Shown: positions 35,758 through 45,972 of the stretch, piece after piece
Position numbering within the stretch: the first letter of the stretch is position 1
Layout: each line of letters starts with the position of its first letter
Origin: an uncultured Clostridia bacterium
GTDB taxonomy: Bacteria; Bacillota; Clostridia; Oscillospirales; Acutalibacteraceae
Assembly (NCBI GenBank): GCA_947623175.1
Contig: CANQGK010000013.1
Coordinates: 1 to 64,000, forward strand
Length of the DNA stretch: 64,000 nt
Reading direction: 5' to 3'
Notes under the pieces: generated by a model
Database searches by the model: none
Told to the model about the DNA's origin: nothing
The model's input: the letters and a program-made list of their open reading frames with translations, nothing else
Made by a program: the position numbers and the translations under genes

Positions 35758-36198
35758 ATGTTGAATATTAAATCGGACGAAAAAGGGTACAAAGCGTTTA
35801 TCGATTTTGCGGGCGAAACCTGTGACTATATAAGCTTGGTTTTTGAAAAAAGCGAAACGGATAATTCCCGCTACGTTTTTCAAGACGAATATTTTTTGCT
35901 CCGCGACAGCCTTATTAAAAAGGAAAATTTGCATATTCATCCCGACACGGGAAGCTGTTTTGACAACGCCGATATTTTATATTTTAATGCGGACGCGTCC
36001 GTTATTTCGTTTTTGAAGCACGCGAGCGGTATATCCGATTGGAACGGTGAACTCTTCCCCGAAGAGCTCTGCTTTTACCGCGGCAATAAAGCGTGGTTCA
36101 CCTTTGCCTCCCACGAAAATTTATTGCGAATATACGACGAAACGGATGAAGATTTAAAATTTTTAAAGTCGAATAAAATTGAGTTTTCATATGAGTAA
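35758..36198 (+). CDS. Unrecognised 146-residue cytosolic protein
   Basis: Starts MLNIKSDEKG; GAGGG lies 6 bases before the ATG, and the longer frame from 35710 has no ribosome site. Acidic, rich in aromatic residues, no signal peptide or membrane helix. The general look (FIDFAGETCDYISLVFEK, WFTFASHENLLRIYDE) is like a small stand-alone immunity-type or regulatory protein, but no family is recognised. It ends 47 bases before the next gene. Confidence 0.6.
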   Translation: MLNIKSDEKGYKAFIDFAGETCDYISLVFEKSETDNSRYVFQDEYFLLRDSLIKKENLHIHPDTGSCFDNADILYFNADASVISFLKHASGISDWNGELFPEELCFYRGNKAWFTFASHENLLRIYDETDEDLKFLKSNKIEFSYE

Positions 36199-36244
36199 AG
36201 CTTGGCATTTGTATATAAAATGCAACAAATCCGAGGAGGGTAAA

Positions 36245-36766
36245 ATGAAAAACAGAAAATCCATGTCGATTTCAAAAAGCGATAAACGGCTGTTGACGGC
36301 AGCTGCGGTAATGGTATGTATATTATTATTGTTGATTTTTTCACCCGTGAAAGGCAACAGAAAGAAAAGCGAGCAGTTTAAAAACTATAAGCCTTATTTC
36401 GAAGAATTTAACGCTTTTATGGAAGATTATTATTCGAATCGAAATGAAGAAGAAGCGGCGATATATCTTTCGAAAAATGAGTCAAATATAATTACACATT
36501 ATTCCGATGCCAACTCACCGGATATTGAGTTTGATGAAGAAAATTATATAGCCATAAATAAAATTAAAAATGCATTTCGTTATGATTTTTCCGTTGTCTC
36601 GGTTTCTCGGGATAGAATTTCTTACGGCGGAGAGGGTTACGAACGTTACGTTTATTTAAAAAAAGGCCTTTATCCGAAGTATTTTATCGATCCGAACGAA
36701 AAGGTGAATTTTTTCTGCTATGCCTTGGGTGACGGATGGTTTTATTTGGAATTAAACGTCAGGTAA
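36245..36766 (+). CDS. Unrecognised membrane-anchored protein
   Basis: A 173-residue protein starting MKNRKSMSISKSD, with GGAGG 4 bases upstream. One membrane helix at ~17-36 with a basic cytosolic end, then an extracytoplasmic domain rich in Tyr, Asn and acidic residues. No family recognised. Codon use is AT-rich compared with the arginine operon. Confidence 0.6.
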   Translation: MKNRKSMSISKSDKRLLTAAAVMVCILLLLIFSPVKGNRKKSEQFKNYKPYFEEFNAFMEDYYSNRNEEEAAIYLSKNESNIITHYSDANSPDIEFDEENYIAINKIKNAFRYDFSVVSVSRDRISYGGEGYERYVYLKKGLYPKYFIDPNEKVNFFCYALGDGWFYLELNVR

Positions 36767-36820
36767 ATTCTATGCTGCGATTTTGGAGAATACGGAGGAG
36801 AGAATACAAGGGAGATTATT

Positions 36821-36913
36821 ATGAAAAAATATTTAATATGCCAACGGATAAGCTTACCGATATTTTCATTAATGATAAATATAATTGTTTATTTGATAAT
36901 TTTATTGACTTGA
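36821..36913 (+). CDS. Possible 30-residue membrane peptide
   Basis: The ORF MKKYLICQRISLPIFSLMIN... ends in a hydrophobic stretch (INIIVYLIILLT) and has AAGGGAG 6 bases before its ATG. Its stop codon is one base before the next ATG. Could be a real small protein or the N-terminal leftover of a broken gene. Confidence 0.35.
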   Translation: MKKYLICQRISLPIFSLMINIIVYLIILLT

Positions 36914-36914
36914 T

Positions 36915-37265
36915 ATGAAAACTAAAACTAAAATTGCTTTTATCGTAACAGCCTTGGCGGTAGTGGTTATTTTGTCGGTTTTACCTTGGGTGATAACGGC
37001 GGTATCTGCCCTTTTTTCAAAAAAGCCGCCCGAACCCAAAAATAAATATGGCGAATTTCCGTTTAAGCTTGTATACGAATCGGGCGATAAAACAATAACT
37101 TTGGAGGATTCCCTTGTTATTGAATACTTGGGAACAGGCTATAATGAAGGCATCGGAAAATACAATAAGTGGAACACTTATTATAAAAGCGATAACAAAT
37201 GAAGAACTTTACGAAAATTATAATATTCGCATTATCGAAAAGACGGTATCCTTGCCGCTATCGTA
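36915..37265 (+). pseudogene. Membrane-anchored protein with a C-terminal frameshift
   Basis: The first frame (95 codons, to 37202) has an N-terminal helix at ~7-33 and a YGEFPFKLVYES domain start. Right at its end another frame continues with TNEELYENYNIRIIEKTVSLPLS to a stop near 37265, which reads as natural continuation. A one-base frameshift near 37190, probably after earlier truncation, is inferred. No function recognised. Confidence 0.5.
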
Positions 37266-37374
37266 ATATACCTTTATATAACTTGAAAATTGTGATGAAA
37301 AATGTTATATTAAAGAAGCCGAGAAGAAGCTGACGATTTATAAAATAAAATTTTCAAAAGGGGGGTATTTTGCA

Positions 37375-37911
37375 GTGTTATTGTTTTATTTGAGCTTGTT
37401 GGAAACCGAGGAAGAGCAATCAAAATTCGAAAAATTGTATTATCGGTATAATGCCTTGATGAAATATATCGCTTTTGAAATTTTAAGGGACGACGGCATG
37501 GCGGAGGACGCGGTTCACGACGCTTTTGTAAAATTATCTCGGCATTTGGACACCATCGACGACGTCGCGGACAGCAAAACGGCGGGGTTTATAATCATAT
37601 TGATAAAATACATCTCTTTGGACAAGCTTAAAAAACGAAAGCGCTGCACGATTTGCGATTTGGACGAAGTCGCCGATGATAGAAACGTAGAGGAAATCGT
37701 GTTGGGCAATATTTCGGCGCAGGAGATTTTGGAAAAAATAGCGTCGCTGCCGGATATACATAGAGACATCCTGATGTTAAAGGTTTATTACGAATATCCC
37801 GACAAAAAGATAGCGGATATACTCGGGATATCCCACCGGGCAGCAAGGAAAAGATTACAAAGGGCGAGAAGCGCGCTCGCGAAATTATTGGAAATGGATG
37901 GTGAGTATTGA
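37375..37911 (+). CDS. Second ECF-type sigma factor
   Basis: A 178-residue sigma factor with GTG start after a G-rich ribosome site. Region 2 is FEKLYYRYNALMKYIAFEILRDDGMAEDAVHDAFVKL; region 4 is LPDIHRDILMLKVYYEYPDKKIADILGISHRAARKRLQRARSAL. The stop overlaps the next start (TGATG). Its cargo may be the secreted proteins downstream (inference). Confidence 0.85.
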   Translation: MLLFYLSLLETEEEQSKFEKLYYRYNALMKYIAFEILRDDGMAEDAVHDAFVKLSRHLDTIDDVADSKTAGFIIILIKYISLDKLKKRKRCTICDLDEVADDRNVEEIVLGNISAQEILEKIASLPDIHRDILMLKVYYEYPDKKIADILGISHRAARKRLQRARSALAKLLEMDGEY

Positions 37912-38591
37912 TGTTTATATCCGAGGAATGCGATAATAAATTAAAATCGGCGTTTGAATTATACAATCAACGGCTGATCGAAAGCCTGCCGTCTTCCGAA
38001 GAGCTTTTAAAAATTTCCTTTTCCGAAGCGTTTGAGCGAAGGATGGAAAAATTGCTTTCATTGCAAAAGAAATCGTATTACCGGTTAATTAACACCGTAG
38101 GCAAGAAGGTCGCGGTTATCATAGTGGCGGTAATAATCGGTCTTACCGCCACCACCTTCAGTGTAAAAGCATTAAGAGAAGCCGTTTTGGAATTTATTAC
38201 GGAAACTCATAAAAAATATACAAAGGTTTCCACCAACATTGTACAGCAGCCGCAAAACGGTTTTGAAAAAACGGCGCCGCAATACATTCCGGAAGGATAC
38301 GTACTTAAATACGAGGAAAATTACGGCACTACATATCAAATTACATATATGGACGACGAAAAAAATACCATAGATTACGATCAAAGCGTTACCTTTGGCG
38401 CAACTCTTCATGTCAACACAGAAGGCGTCGATTATGAAATAATAAAAATAAATTCGCTTGAAGGAATAGCATACGTGAAAAATGGATTCAGCTGCATAGT
38501 ATTTGCCGATGAAACTTATTTCTACTCATTGTTGGGTAAAGTACCTATGGAGGAACTTATTAAAATGGCGGAATCAATTGAAATTAATTAA
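37911..38591 (+). CDS. DUF4367-type membrane anti-sigma protein
   Basis: A 226-residue protein. The cytosolic N-terminus (~1-60) precedes one helix (~66-88). The extracytoplasmic part, PQYIPEGYVLKYEENYGTTY... to the end, resembles DUF4367, common in partners of ECF sigma factors. It overlaps the sigma gene by one base. There is no zinc-finger motif, unlike the pair at 33.6 kb. Confidence 0.72.
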   Translation: MFISEECDNKLKSAFELYNQRLIESLPSSEELLKISFSEAFERRMEKLLSLQKKSYYRLINTVGKKVAVIIVAVIIGLTATTFSVKALREAVLEFITETHKKYTKVSTNIVQQPQNGFEKTAPQYIPEGYVLKYEENYGTTYQITYMDDEKNTIDYDQSVTFGATLHVNTEGVDYEIIKINSLEGIAYVKNGFSCIVFADETYFYSLLGKVPMEELIKMAESIEIN

Positions 38592-38663
38592 AATTTTTAA
38601 AATTTTTAAATTTTTTTAAAAAAATATGTCACAAAACTCCCCCCTTAATCGTTTGTATTAATA

Positions 38664-38683
38664 GAGAGGTAAATAATCTCTGT
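38664..38683. repeat. Inverted-repeat element, left copy
   Basis: GAGAGGTAAATAATCTCTGT lies in the leader of the secreted-protein gene. An inverted relative, ACAGAGATATTTACCTCT, lies at 39258-39275 beyond that gene. Flanking similarity extends to about 40 bases with gaps. Confidence 0.5.
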
Positions 38684-38711
38684 AAAATACTGCGGGAAAG
38701 GGGGGAGTTTT

Positions 38712-39164
38712 ATGTTGAAGAAGTTTTGCATCGCACTTATGAGTGTGATACTTATGTGCTGCAGTATGAATCTGTTGGTAAATGCCGAAAGTTACGCGGC
38801 TGTTGAAGATTACGCTATCGACTCTTCCGTAGTCGGAAACGAAATTCAACCGTGTTACAATTATGCCAATACCGTTAATGCCATTCTTAATAATTCAAAC
38901 GGGAAGGCTGAATGCAAAGGTGTTGTTACAGGTTACAACGGCACAACCACAAAAATCAAAATAACAATGACTTTGCAAAAGAAGAAATTGTTATGGTGGA
39001 GCAAAGCGGAAGAATGGACTACAACCGTAAGCGATTATAAAACGACTTTTGCAAAAACCGCAGCGGTTAGCAGCGGAAAATACCGCGTTAAGGTTGAAGC
39101 AGTCGTTTACAGCGGCAGCAAAAGCGAGACCATTACCGTTTACAGCTCAACGGTGGAATTTTAG
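38712..39164 (+). CDS. Small secreted protein of unknown function
   Basis: A 150-residue protein. Signal peptide at 1-25 (MLKKFCIALMSVILMCCSMNLLVNAES), ribosome site AAAGGGGGGAG. The mature part is beta-rich, with WTTTVSDYKTTFAKTAAVSSGKYRVKVEAVVYSG resembling an Ig-like fold seen in small exported Clostridial proteins. It sits between the ECF sigma pair and the Rhs gene. Confidence 0.7.
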   Translation: MLKKFCIALMSVILMCCSMNLLVNAESYAAVEDYAIDSSVVGNEIQPCYNYANTVNAILNNSNGKAECKGVVTGYNGTTTKIKITMTLQKKKLLWWSKAEEWTTTVSDYKTTFAKTAAVSSGKYRVKVEAVVYSGSKSETITVYSSTVEF

Positions 39165-39257
39165 TTTTTTCGGAGAATTAAACCATTGAAACGGAGTGAT
39201 GCGAAAAAATAAGCGTGTAATTTATTTTAGGATTTAATATACGAGCAGCTATTATTT

Positions 39258-39275
39258 ACAGAGATATTTACCTCT
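39258..39275. repeat. Inverted-repeat element, right copy
   Basis: ACAGAGATATTTACCTCT is inverted relative to the element at 38664-38683. The two frame the 150-residue secreted-protein gene. Confidence 0.5.
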
Positions 39276-39320
39276 TTATATCATTTATAAATGAAATACA
39301 AAAATGGGAAGGATAAAACC

Positions 39321-42300
39321 ATGAAAAACAAACGATTTTACAAAAAAATATTAGCTTTTATTCTTTGCTTTACTGTTTTTGCAAGCTCTCTTACCGGTGT
39401 TGTATTGGCGGATTATCATAAAGTCGTTAATGAAGCGATTGCAAATCCGACGATATTCGGCAGCGTATATGCCAAGGAAACATATATTGCCGTCGGTGAA
39501 GGCGGAGCGATCTATACTTCAAAAGACGCCGCCAAATGGACAAAACAGGAAATTTACACCGATAATGATTTAAACGATATTATTTTTGCGAATAATAAAT
39601 TTATTATTGTCGGAAATAACGGTACTGTTTTGGTTTCCGATAACGGAAATAGCTGGACACAGAAAAGCAGTGGAATTTCCTCGTCTTTAAATGCAATCAT
39701 ATTTGAAAAAAATCTTTTTGTGGCTGTAGGCGATAACGGTATAGTGCTGACTTCATCGAATACAAATGAATGGACGCAAATGCCGACCAATGTTGCGGAA
39801 GATTTACATGATATTATTTATGCAAAGGAAAAGTACATTGCGGTTGGAAACAACGGTACTGTTATTTCTTCAATTGCCGGTAATTCGTGGTCTGTATTAA
39901 CTTCGAATACTCATGAAAATTTATATACAATTGCCACCGATGAAAGCAGTATCGGCAAAGAAAACAGCAGAATCCTTGTCGGCGGAGAAAACGGAACCGT
40001 TTTAATGTCATTTAATGCGGATTCCTGGTCACCGCAAATTTCTCCGATTGCGAGCGGCGCCGTCATGGATATGGCGTTTAATAAGGATCAATTTGTTCTG
40101 GTAGGGTTGAAGTCCGTAATAATGACGTCTGCCGACGGTATTTCATGGACTCCTCAAAATACACAAAGCGCTGCCGATTGGTATGACGTTTCTTATTTAA
40201 ACAATCGATATTTTTGCTTTGGAGAGTCCTGCACGGCGGCAAGCTCAAATGACGCCGAGGCATGGACGGTATTCAGCGTTGGCGGCATACCTAATTTAAA
40301 TCAAATTATTTATGTAAATAATCAATTTATTGCGGTAGGTAACAACGGCACAATTGTGACGTCGACGGACGGAAATTCATGGATCAGTCAATTGCAGGAA
40401 GTCGACGAAACTTTAAACAGCATTGCATACGGTGATAACCTTTATGTTGCCGTAGGTGAAAAAGGCGCGATATACACATCCACCAACGGTATGACCTGGC
40501 ATAATAACAGTAAAAAAGGTTTTAGCGAAACTCTCAATCATATTTGCTTTGGCGAGAATAGCTTTATTGCCGTAGGCGATAACGGAACGGTGCTTTCCCT
40601 TGTCAAAAAAGATTCGGATTTGAGTCTTGATTTGAGCTTTGTTGACGCGGACAGTCAAAATGATTTTAATTCCGTATGCTATGGCGATACAAAATTTGTA
40701 ATTGCGGGAGACGGCGGCACAATTCTGTCATCAAGCGGCGAAGGCTTCAATACCGTAAGTACGGGCGGAGCCAATTTATATGACGTTGCATACATAGACA
40801 ATCAATTTGTGGCGGTCGGCGCTTCACATACCGTAAAATATTCTTCCGATGCCATAGTATGGAATAATGCGACGGTTGATTCCAAGGCTGCATTACGCGG
40901 TTTGGCGGAAAATAAAAAAATTGCCGTAGGCGGCAACAGTATTGTAGGAGCAAATTCCGTATCCGAATGGAAAGACGTCTTGACCACAAAGGTCAGCTTA
41001 AACAGTGTTGCATACGGAACGGGCAAATATATTGCGGTCGGCGAGGACATAGTTTCTTTTATCGCCGATATAACCGCGCCGACTATTACGCTTCGGGAAC
41101 AGTCGGAATACACTGCCGGAAATGTTAAAATTACCGTTGAAATAGAAGACGAAAGCGATATTGTACTTCAAAAATGGGCGGCAGGCGATCAAAGTGTTGA
41201 TTATTTTGCCGACGGTGGTACAAAGTTTGACGGTAATACATTTGAAGTTCCCCAAAACGGAGTATATACCGTTTATGCAAAGGATCAGGGAGATCTGGAA
41301 ACCACAGCAACCGTTAATGTCACAAAACAGGATACGACTCCTCCGGATACTCCGGCTTGGGCGGAGCATTATGCACAAGTAAATACTCAGGTAGTAATCA
41401 CTTGGGATTTTCTTCACGATTCGACCTTGGCGGGTTATGCAATTTATAGGGATTCCGTATTGATCGGAACTGCCGGCGCCGGCAATACGTCGTATGTGGA
41501 CGAAACTCCGTTTGACGGAAGTTCCGTCTATAGCGTGGCAGCTTTTGATAAGGCGGGAAATTATTCCGACATGGTAACATCGGTTTATCAAAGCTCTATG
41601 ATAATCGACGGATTTTATTCCGGAATAACCGCCGGGGATATGCGTCAAAAGATAAAGCTGAATGACGGTGAAACCGTACAAATTTATAACTCCGCCGGCG
41701 AAGTGGCTTCCGATTCCGAATTGATAGGCACACGAACCAAAATTGTTATTTCGCTGAATGACTCGGAAACGGAAACATATTTGGTAGCTTTATACGGCGA
41801 TTTTAACGGTGACGGTTTAATTAACAAAACCGACTTTAATAAAATCAAAGGATTACTTTTTGAAATTTATGACGGAAGAAACCTTAATCATTTGGTAGGT
41901 GATATCAATAACGATCATACTATTAATATTATAGATCTGACGAGATTACAAAGTGTTATTGACGGCGACCGATTTATTACACAAAATCGACTTTGCGGAA
42001 CCCCTGAAAGATTTTCAGATATTATAGATAATCAAGGACCGGTAATTAAAGCTTCGGCATCTCAGGAATGGGGTACGGAAAATGCATTGACAATTTCCGT
42101 GACCGATACGCAAAGCGGTGTACACAGCAAAACCATATCCGATGGCACGAGCAGTCACGATATAACCGGAAGCACGGAAATTGTAAACAAAAACGGTATT
42201 TATACTATTACCGCATATGATAATGGCGGCAATGAATCCGTTGAGACGGTTATTGTAAATCATATTATCGAAACCGAAACAATGGGCGCTTATGAAAAAT

Positions 42301-45300
42301 CATTTGACGATTTTGAGATTGAAGCGAAGGGTATCGATATTAAATTAACCAGATACTATAATTCAATGAATAATGAAACGGGTATATTTGGTAAAAGATG
42401 GCAATCTACTTATGAAATCAGATGTGTCGATTATGATCCCGACGTAAATCTGAATTTGAAAAAGGTGATTTTCCCCGGTGAAGGTCAGATACTGTTTGCA
42501 TATGAAAACGGTACCTATACCTCCGGTACTTGCCGAATGAAATTGACGGATAAATCCGGCGGATATACGTTAAAGTCTCCGGAAGGTCTTACGTATCAAT
42601 TTAATTCAAACGGTTATTTGACGTCAATTAATGATCGTATAGGCAACAAAGTCACTTTGAATTTGGACTCGGACGGAAAAATTCAAAGCATAGTCGATTC
42701 TACTTCCCACAAATATACTTTTGAATACGGGAATAACGGGTTGGTATCTAAAGTAACCGATCCTGCCGGCAGAACGTTTCAATATCAATACAATAATGAA
42801 GCTCAATTGATTAATTATTTAAATCCGCTGAAAACCGTAACGACAAAATACATATATAATATTGACGGTTATCTTTCGGCATTACGTGATGATTTCGGCA
42901 ACAATACAGAAAGCGTAGATTATCTCGAAAACAGCGATCGTATCAAAAAGATAACCGACGCAAACGGAAGTTATATACTGTATGATTTTGACGATGAAAA
43001 AAGAACTGAAACCCAAACGGATGTTTTCGGTCAATCCGTAATTTATACGTATGATCAATATATGCAGCCGTTAGAGGTCACAGGCGACGGTGAAACAACT
43101 TCGACAACATATTATAATGCATACGGCGATATTAATACCGTAACCGATTCTACAGGTAAAACAACCCGGTATGAATACGACGCCGACGGTAATGTTATTA
43201 AAGTAACATATACGGACGGCGACGACGTCACTACCGAGGAATATACCTATAATGAAAACGGCGATATGCTTTCCTCTCGGGATACCAACGGTAATCGCAA
43301 ATATTATGAATATGATAGCCAAGGAAAGATCATCAGGGAAATCACTCCAAAAAACGGAACCGACGTTTATGATGAAAATTTAAGTGATGAAAATGATTTT
43401 ATAATAGGATATTATACTTATATTACAATGCCTCCCTTTAATAAAGGTCTGCTTTTCAATATTTATTATGATGAATATAACTATATAAGCTACGCATATG
43501 ACAATAATGGTTATGTTACACAGGAAACGACACAAGATGGCATTACGCAATATACGTATAATGTGATAGGCTGGTTATATAGTCAAAAATCTTCGGATTC
43601 TCAAAATAAACCATTGTCTTCTTACAATTACAAATACGACGATAATCACAATACATTATGTGTGACGAACGGTGATGATAAAGTAATAACAAGAACCGTC
43701 TATGATACCTATGGAAGAATCAAACAAATTATTGAAGGCTTTGAATATAATGATGCCTATGACGGTTTGAATAAAACCCCCGCCTTTGATACTTACATGG
43801 ATAATTATTTTAACGAAATTCCCGTCGGAACACGTTATTATTACGGAAATAATGAAAAGCTGTCTTCCGCAAAAATCAGTGAGTATGAAATTAATTACAA
43901 CTCGGACAATACCGTCGGTAATGTTCAAGTACAAAAAAATAATTTGGTTTCGTATCATTATACCAATGACGCTAAAAAGTTATTAACGCAAACCGAATAT
44001 AATAACGGTCAATCGGTGGCTTATACCTATAATGACGACGGAAGTGTTGCTTCGATTGCGCTTGACGGTGCAAGTGAGCCGGCATTTACTTACACTTATG
44101 AAGACGGTGAAATTAAAAGCAAGACCGATCATCTTAATAATCTGCAAACCGATTATGCGAAAAACGGTTTTACTGTAAGTAAAATCAACGCGGATTCTTC
44201 TTTAACGGTGCTGCATAAATATATGACTGATGAAGAGCTCGGTACGGTAACCGAGACTGTGGGATCAAATGTGTATACCGTTACACAGAATGAGGAAGAA
44301 GACGTATTTGCGCTTAACAACGGCGAAAACATCACCAAATCATACGTCACAAACGATGATAATACGGTTACTTCTATCTCTAAAACCGCAAATGATCTTA
44401 CTTCGACGTTGGTAACGGCAACAAACTATTACGATACCTCGGATCAACTTTCTTCTCTTACTACGGTTACACCGAATGATACAATTGAATATACTTATAA
44501 GTATGCAAATGATCTGTTAATAGGAGTAATACAGGGCGATACCGAAATATACAGATATTATTATAACGAATTTGAACAATTGAATCGAGTCGATGACGTA
44601 CGACAAGCCAAAACAATACTATACGACTATGACGGCGCAAGGGGCAATATCACGGCAATAAGGGAATATGCTCTGAGCAATGAAGAAAATCCTACTACGT
44701 TGATTAGCATTAAAACCTTTACTTACGGCGATTCCGATTGGTCGCATAAATTGACCGCAGTGGATAACAACACCATTACATATGATAATATAGGCAATCC
44801 TCTGACTTATGACGGTTGGACTTACGTATGGGAGGCAGGTCGTCAATTAAAACGCATGACCAAAAACGGTTCTGTGATAGATTATAAATATGACGATAAC
44901 GGCATACGAATTTCCAAAACCGTAAACGGTACAACCACCGATTATACTACCGTGGACGGTATGATTACAGGTCAAAGCGACGGAACACATTCTATGTATT
45001 TCCGCTATGACCGTAACGGTGCGTTGGTAGGGCTCAATTTAGACGGTACCGAATATCTGTATCTTAAAAACGGTCAGGGCGATATAGAGGGAATACTTGA
45101 CACAAACGGCGCTTTGGTGGTATCATATATGTATGATGCATGGGGCAAGACGGTTTCGGTTACCGGTTCATTGGCAAACACGGTCGGACAACTCAATCCT
45201 ATGCGTTACAGAGATTATTACCTTGACAGCGAGACCGGATATTACTATTTGCAATCCCGTTATTATAACCCCGATATTTGCCGATTTATTAATTCCGACG

Positions 45301-45938
45301 ATCCGACTGTTCTGGAATTAAGCTTTGGAAATGTACGCGAAGCAAACTTATTTGCGTATTGTCTTAATAATCCGGTGATGAACAGTGATCCAAGCGGTAT
45401 GTTGCCAATTATAGTTGGTGCAGCATTGCAATTTGAGTTTTCGATTTCGGTTGGTGCTTTTTCATTTTCTGCCGGCCTCGAATTTGTATATTTTTGGTCT
45501 AAATTATATAAAGATAAAAGATCAAGGTGTTTGCTATATTTCTATGTTACCGTTATGCCTTCGGTAGATGTGTATCAACTCAAAAAATGTGTTAATATAT
45601 CTTATTTTAGAAATAAAATTAAACTCAATCCCAAGAATTTATTAGCAAAACCAAGTATAAATGCATCAGTTTCTTTGATCGCCATTACAGTCAAAAAAAA
45701 TAGGTCTTTTTCCTCGGAAGACTATAAACGCTATTTTTCGACCACAACAATTTCCATCGGGGGATTCAAAACCTTTAAATCGTCTTCACCGGTTTTTCTG
45801 ACAGGCGGTGTTGGTAAAACTTGGGGGTTGCCTTCAAAGGGATTGTCGTATTCTAAAAGTTACTATTGGTTGTTAGCCGACGTAAGTGCAATAATGAAAA
45901 ATATAATGGCGGTAATGAAAAGGCAAGCTAAATTTTAA
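39321..45938 (+). CDS. Secreted Rhs/YD-repeat polymorphic-toxin-like protein with propeller and dockerin-like modules
   Basis: A 2205-residue protein. The start at 39321 (MKNKRFYKK) has GGAAGG upstream and begins a signal peptide to ~32; an ATG ten codons earlier is less likely. Order: ~14 repeats of the form IAVGxxGTVxxSxD (about 35-585), compatible with one or two seven-bladed Ycf48/BNR-like propellers; an FN3 domain (about 673-757) after DTTPPDTP; a dockerin-like pair of calcium loops (GDFNGDGLINKTD and GDINNDHTINIID, ~826-881); a DUF6531-like entry to the Rhs cage (~988); YD repeats; the Rhs core YYYLQSRYYNPDICRF (~1975); and an unrecognised ~180-residue tip after SDPSG (~2026). The tip has a hydrophobic start and basic end. 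Function as contact or released toxin is inferred. Confidence 0.85.
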   Translation: MKNKRFYKKILAFILCFTVFASSLTGVVLADYHKVVNEAIANPTIFGSVYAKETYIAVGEGGAIYTSKDAAKWTKQEIYTDNDLNDIIFANNKFIIVGNNGTVLVSDNGNSWTQKSSGISSSLNAIIFEKNLFVAVGDNGIVLTSSNTNEWTQMPTNVAEDLHDIIYAKEKYIAVGNNGTVISSIAGNSWSVLTSNTHENLYTIATDESSIGKENSRILVGGENGTVLMSFNADSWSPQISPIASGAVMDMAFNKDQFVLVGLKSVIMTSADGISWTPQNTQSAADWYDVSYLNNRYFCFGESCTAASSNDAEAWTVFSVGGIPNLNQIIYVNNQFIAVGNNGTIVTSTDGNSWISQLQEVDETLNSIAYGDNLYVAVGEKGAIYTSTNGMTWHNNSKKGFSETLNHICFGENSFIAVGDNGTVLSLVKKDSDLSLDLSFVDADSQNDFNSVCYGDTKFVIAGDGGTILSSSGEGFNTVSTGGANLYDVAYIDNQFVAVGASHTVKYSSDAIVWNNATVDSKAALRGLAENKKIAVGGNSIVGANSVSEWKDVLTTKVSLNSVAYGTGKYIAVGEDIVSFIADITAPTITLREQSEYTAGNVKITVEIEDESDIVLQKWAAGDQSVDYFADGGTKFDGNTFEVPQNGVYTVYAKDQGDLETTATVNVTKQDTTPPDTPAWAEHYAQVNTQVVITWDFLHDSTLAGYAIYRDSVLIGTAGAGNTSYVDETPFDGSSVYSVAAFDKAGNYSDMVTSVYQSSMIIDGFYSGITAGDMRQKIKLNDGETVQIYNSAGEVASDSELIGTRTKIVISLNDSETETYLVALYGDFNGDGLINKTDFNKIKGLLFEIYDGRNLNHLVGDINNDHTINIIDLTRLQSVIDGDRFITQNRLCGTPERFSDIIDNQGPVIKASASQEWGTENALTISVTDTQSGVHSKTISDGTSSHDITGSTEIVNKNGIYTITAYDNGGNESVETVIVNHIIETETMGAYEKSFDDFEIEAKGIDIKLTRYYNSMNNETGIFGKRWQSTYEIRCVDYDPDVNLNLKKVIFPGEGQILFAYENGTYTSGTCRMKLTDKSGGYTLKSPEGLTYQFNSNGYLTSINDRIGNKVTLNLDSDGKIQSIVDSTSHKYTFEYGNNGLVSKVTDPAGRTFQYQYNNEAQLINYLNPLKTVTTKYIYNIDGYLSALRDDFGNNTESVDYLENSDRIKKITDANGSYILYDFDDEKRTETQTDVFGQSVIYTYDQYMQPLEVTGDGETTSTTYYNAYGDINTVTDSTGKTTRYEYDADGNVIKVTYTDGDDVTTEEYTYNENGDMLSSRDTNGNRKYYEYDSQGKIIREITPKNGTDVYDENLSDENDFIIGYYTYITMPPFNKGLLFNIYYDEYNYISYAYDNNGYVTQETTQDGITQYTYNVIGWLYSQKSSDSQNKPLSSYNYKYDDNHNTLCVTNGDDKVITRTVYDTYGRIKQIIEGFEYNDAYDGLNKTPAFDTYMDNYFNEIPVGTRYYYGNNEKLSSAKISEYEINYNSDNTVGNVQVQKNNLVSYHYTNDAKKLLTQTEYNNGQSVAYTYNDDGSVASIALDGASEPAFTYTYEDGEIKSKTDHLNNLQTDYAKNGFTVSKINADSSLTVLHKYMTDEELGTVTETVGSNVYTVTQNEEEDVFALNNGENITKSYVTNDDNTVTSISKTANDLTSTLVTATNYYDTSDQLSSLTTVTPNDTIEYTYKYANDLLIGVIQGDTEIYRYYYNEFEQLNRVDDVRQAKTILYDYDGARGNITAIREYALSNEENPTTLISIKTFTYGDSDWSHKLTAVDNNTITYDNIGNPLTYDGWTYVWEAGRQLKRMTKNGSVIDYKYDDNGIRISKTVNGTTTDYTTVDGMITGQSDGTHSMYFRYDRNGALVGLNLDGTEYLYLKNGQGDIEGILDTNGALVVSYMYDAWGKTVSVTGSLANTVGQLNPMRYRDYYLDSETGYYYLQSRYYNPDICRFINSDDPTVLELSFGNVREANLFAYCLNNPVMNSDPSGMLPIIVGAALQFEFSISVGAFSFSAGLEFVYFWSKLYKDKRSRCLLYFYVTVMPSVDVYQLKKCVNISYFRNKIKLNPKNLLAKPSINASVSLIAITVKKNRSFSSEDYKRYFSTTTISIGGFKTFKSSSPVFLTGGVGKTWGLPSKGLSYSKSYYWLLADVSAIMKNIMAVMKRQAKF

Positions 45939-45972
45939 CTTTTCTTATTGCATTATAAAGGAGACCGGCATA

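Noticed and set aside
36736-36918. 60-codon ORF between two small genes
   Set aside because: Overlaps the upstream stop and lacks a ribosome site; the 30-codon frame at 36821 has a better start.
39420-41060. Repeated DNA in the Rhs gene as a possible CRISPR-like array
   Set aside because: The repeats are degenerate at DNA level and make sense only as protein propeller repeats in one open frame.
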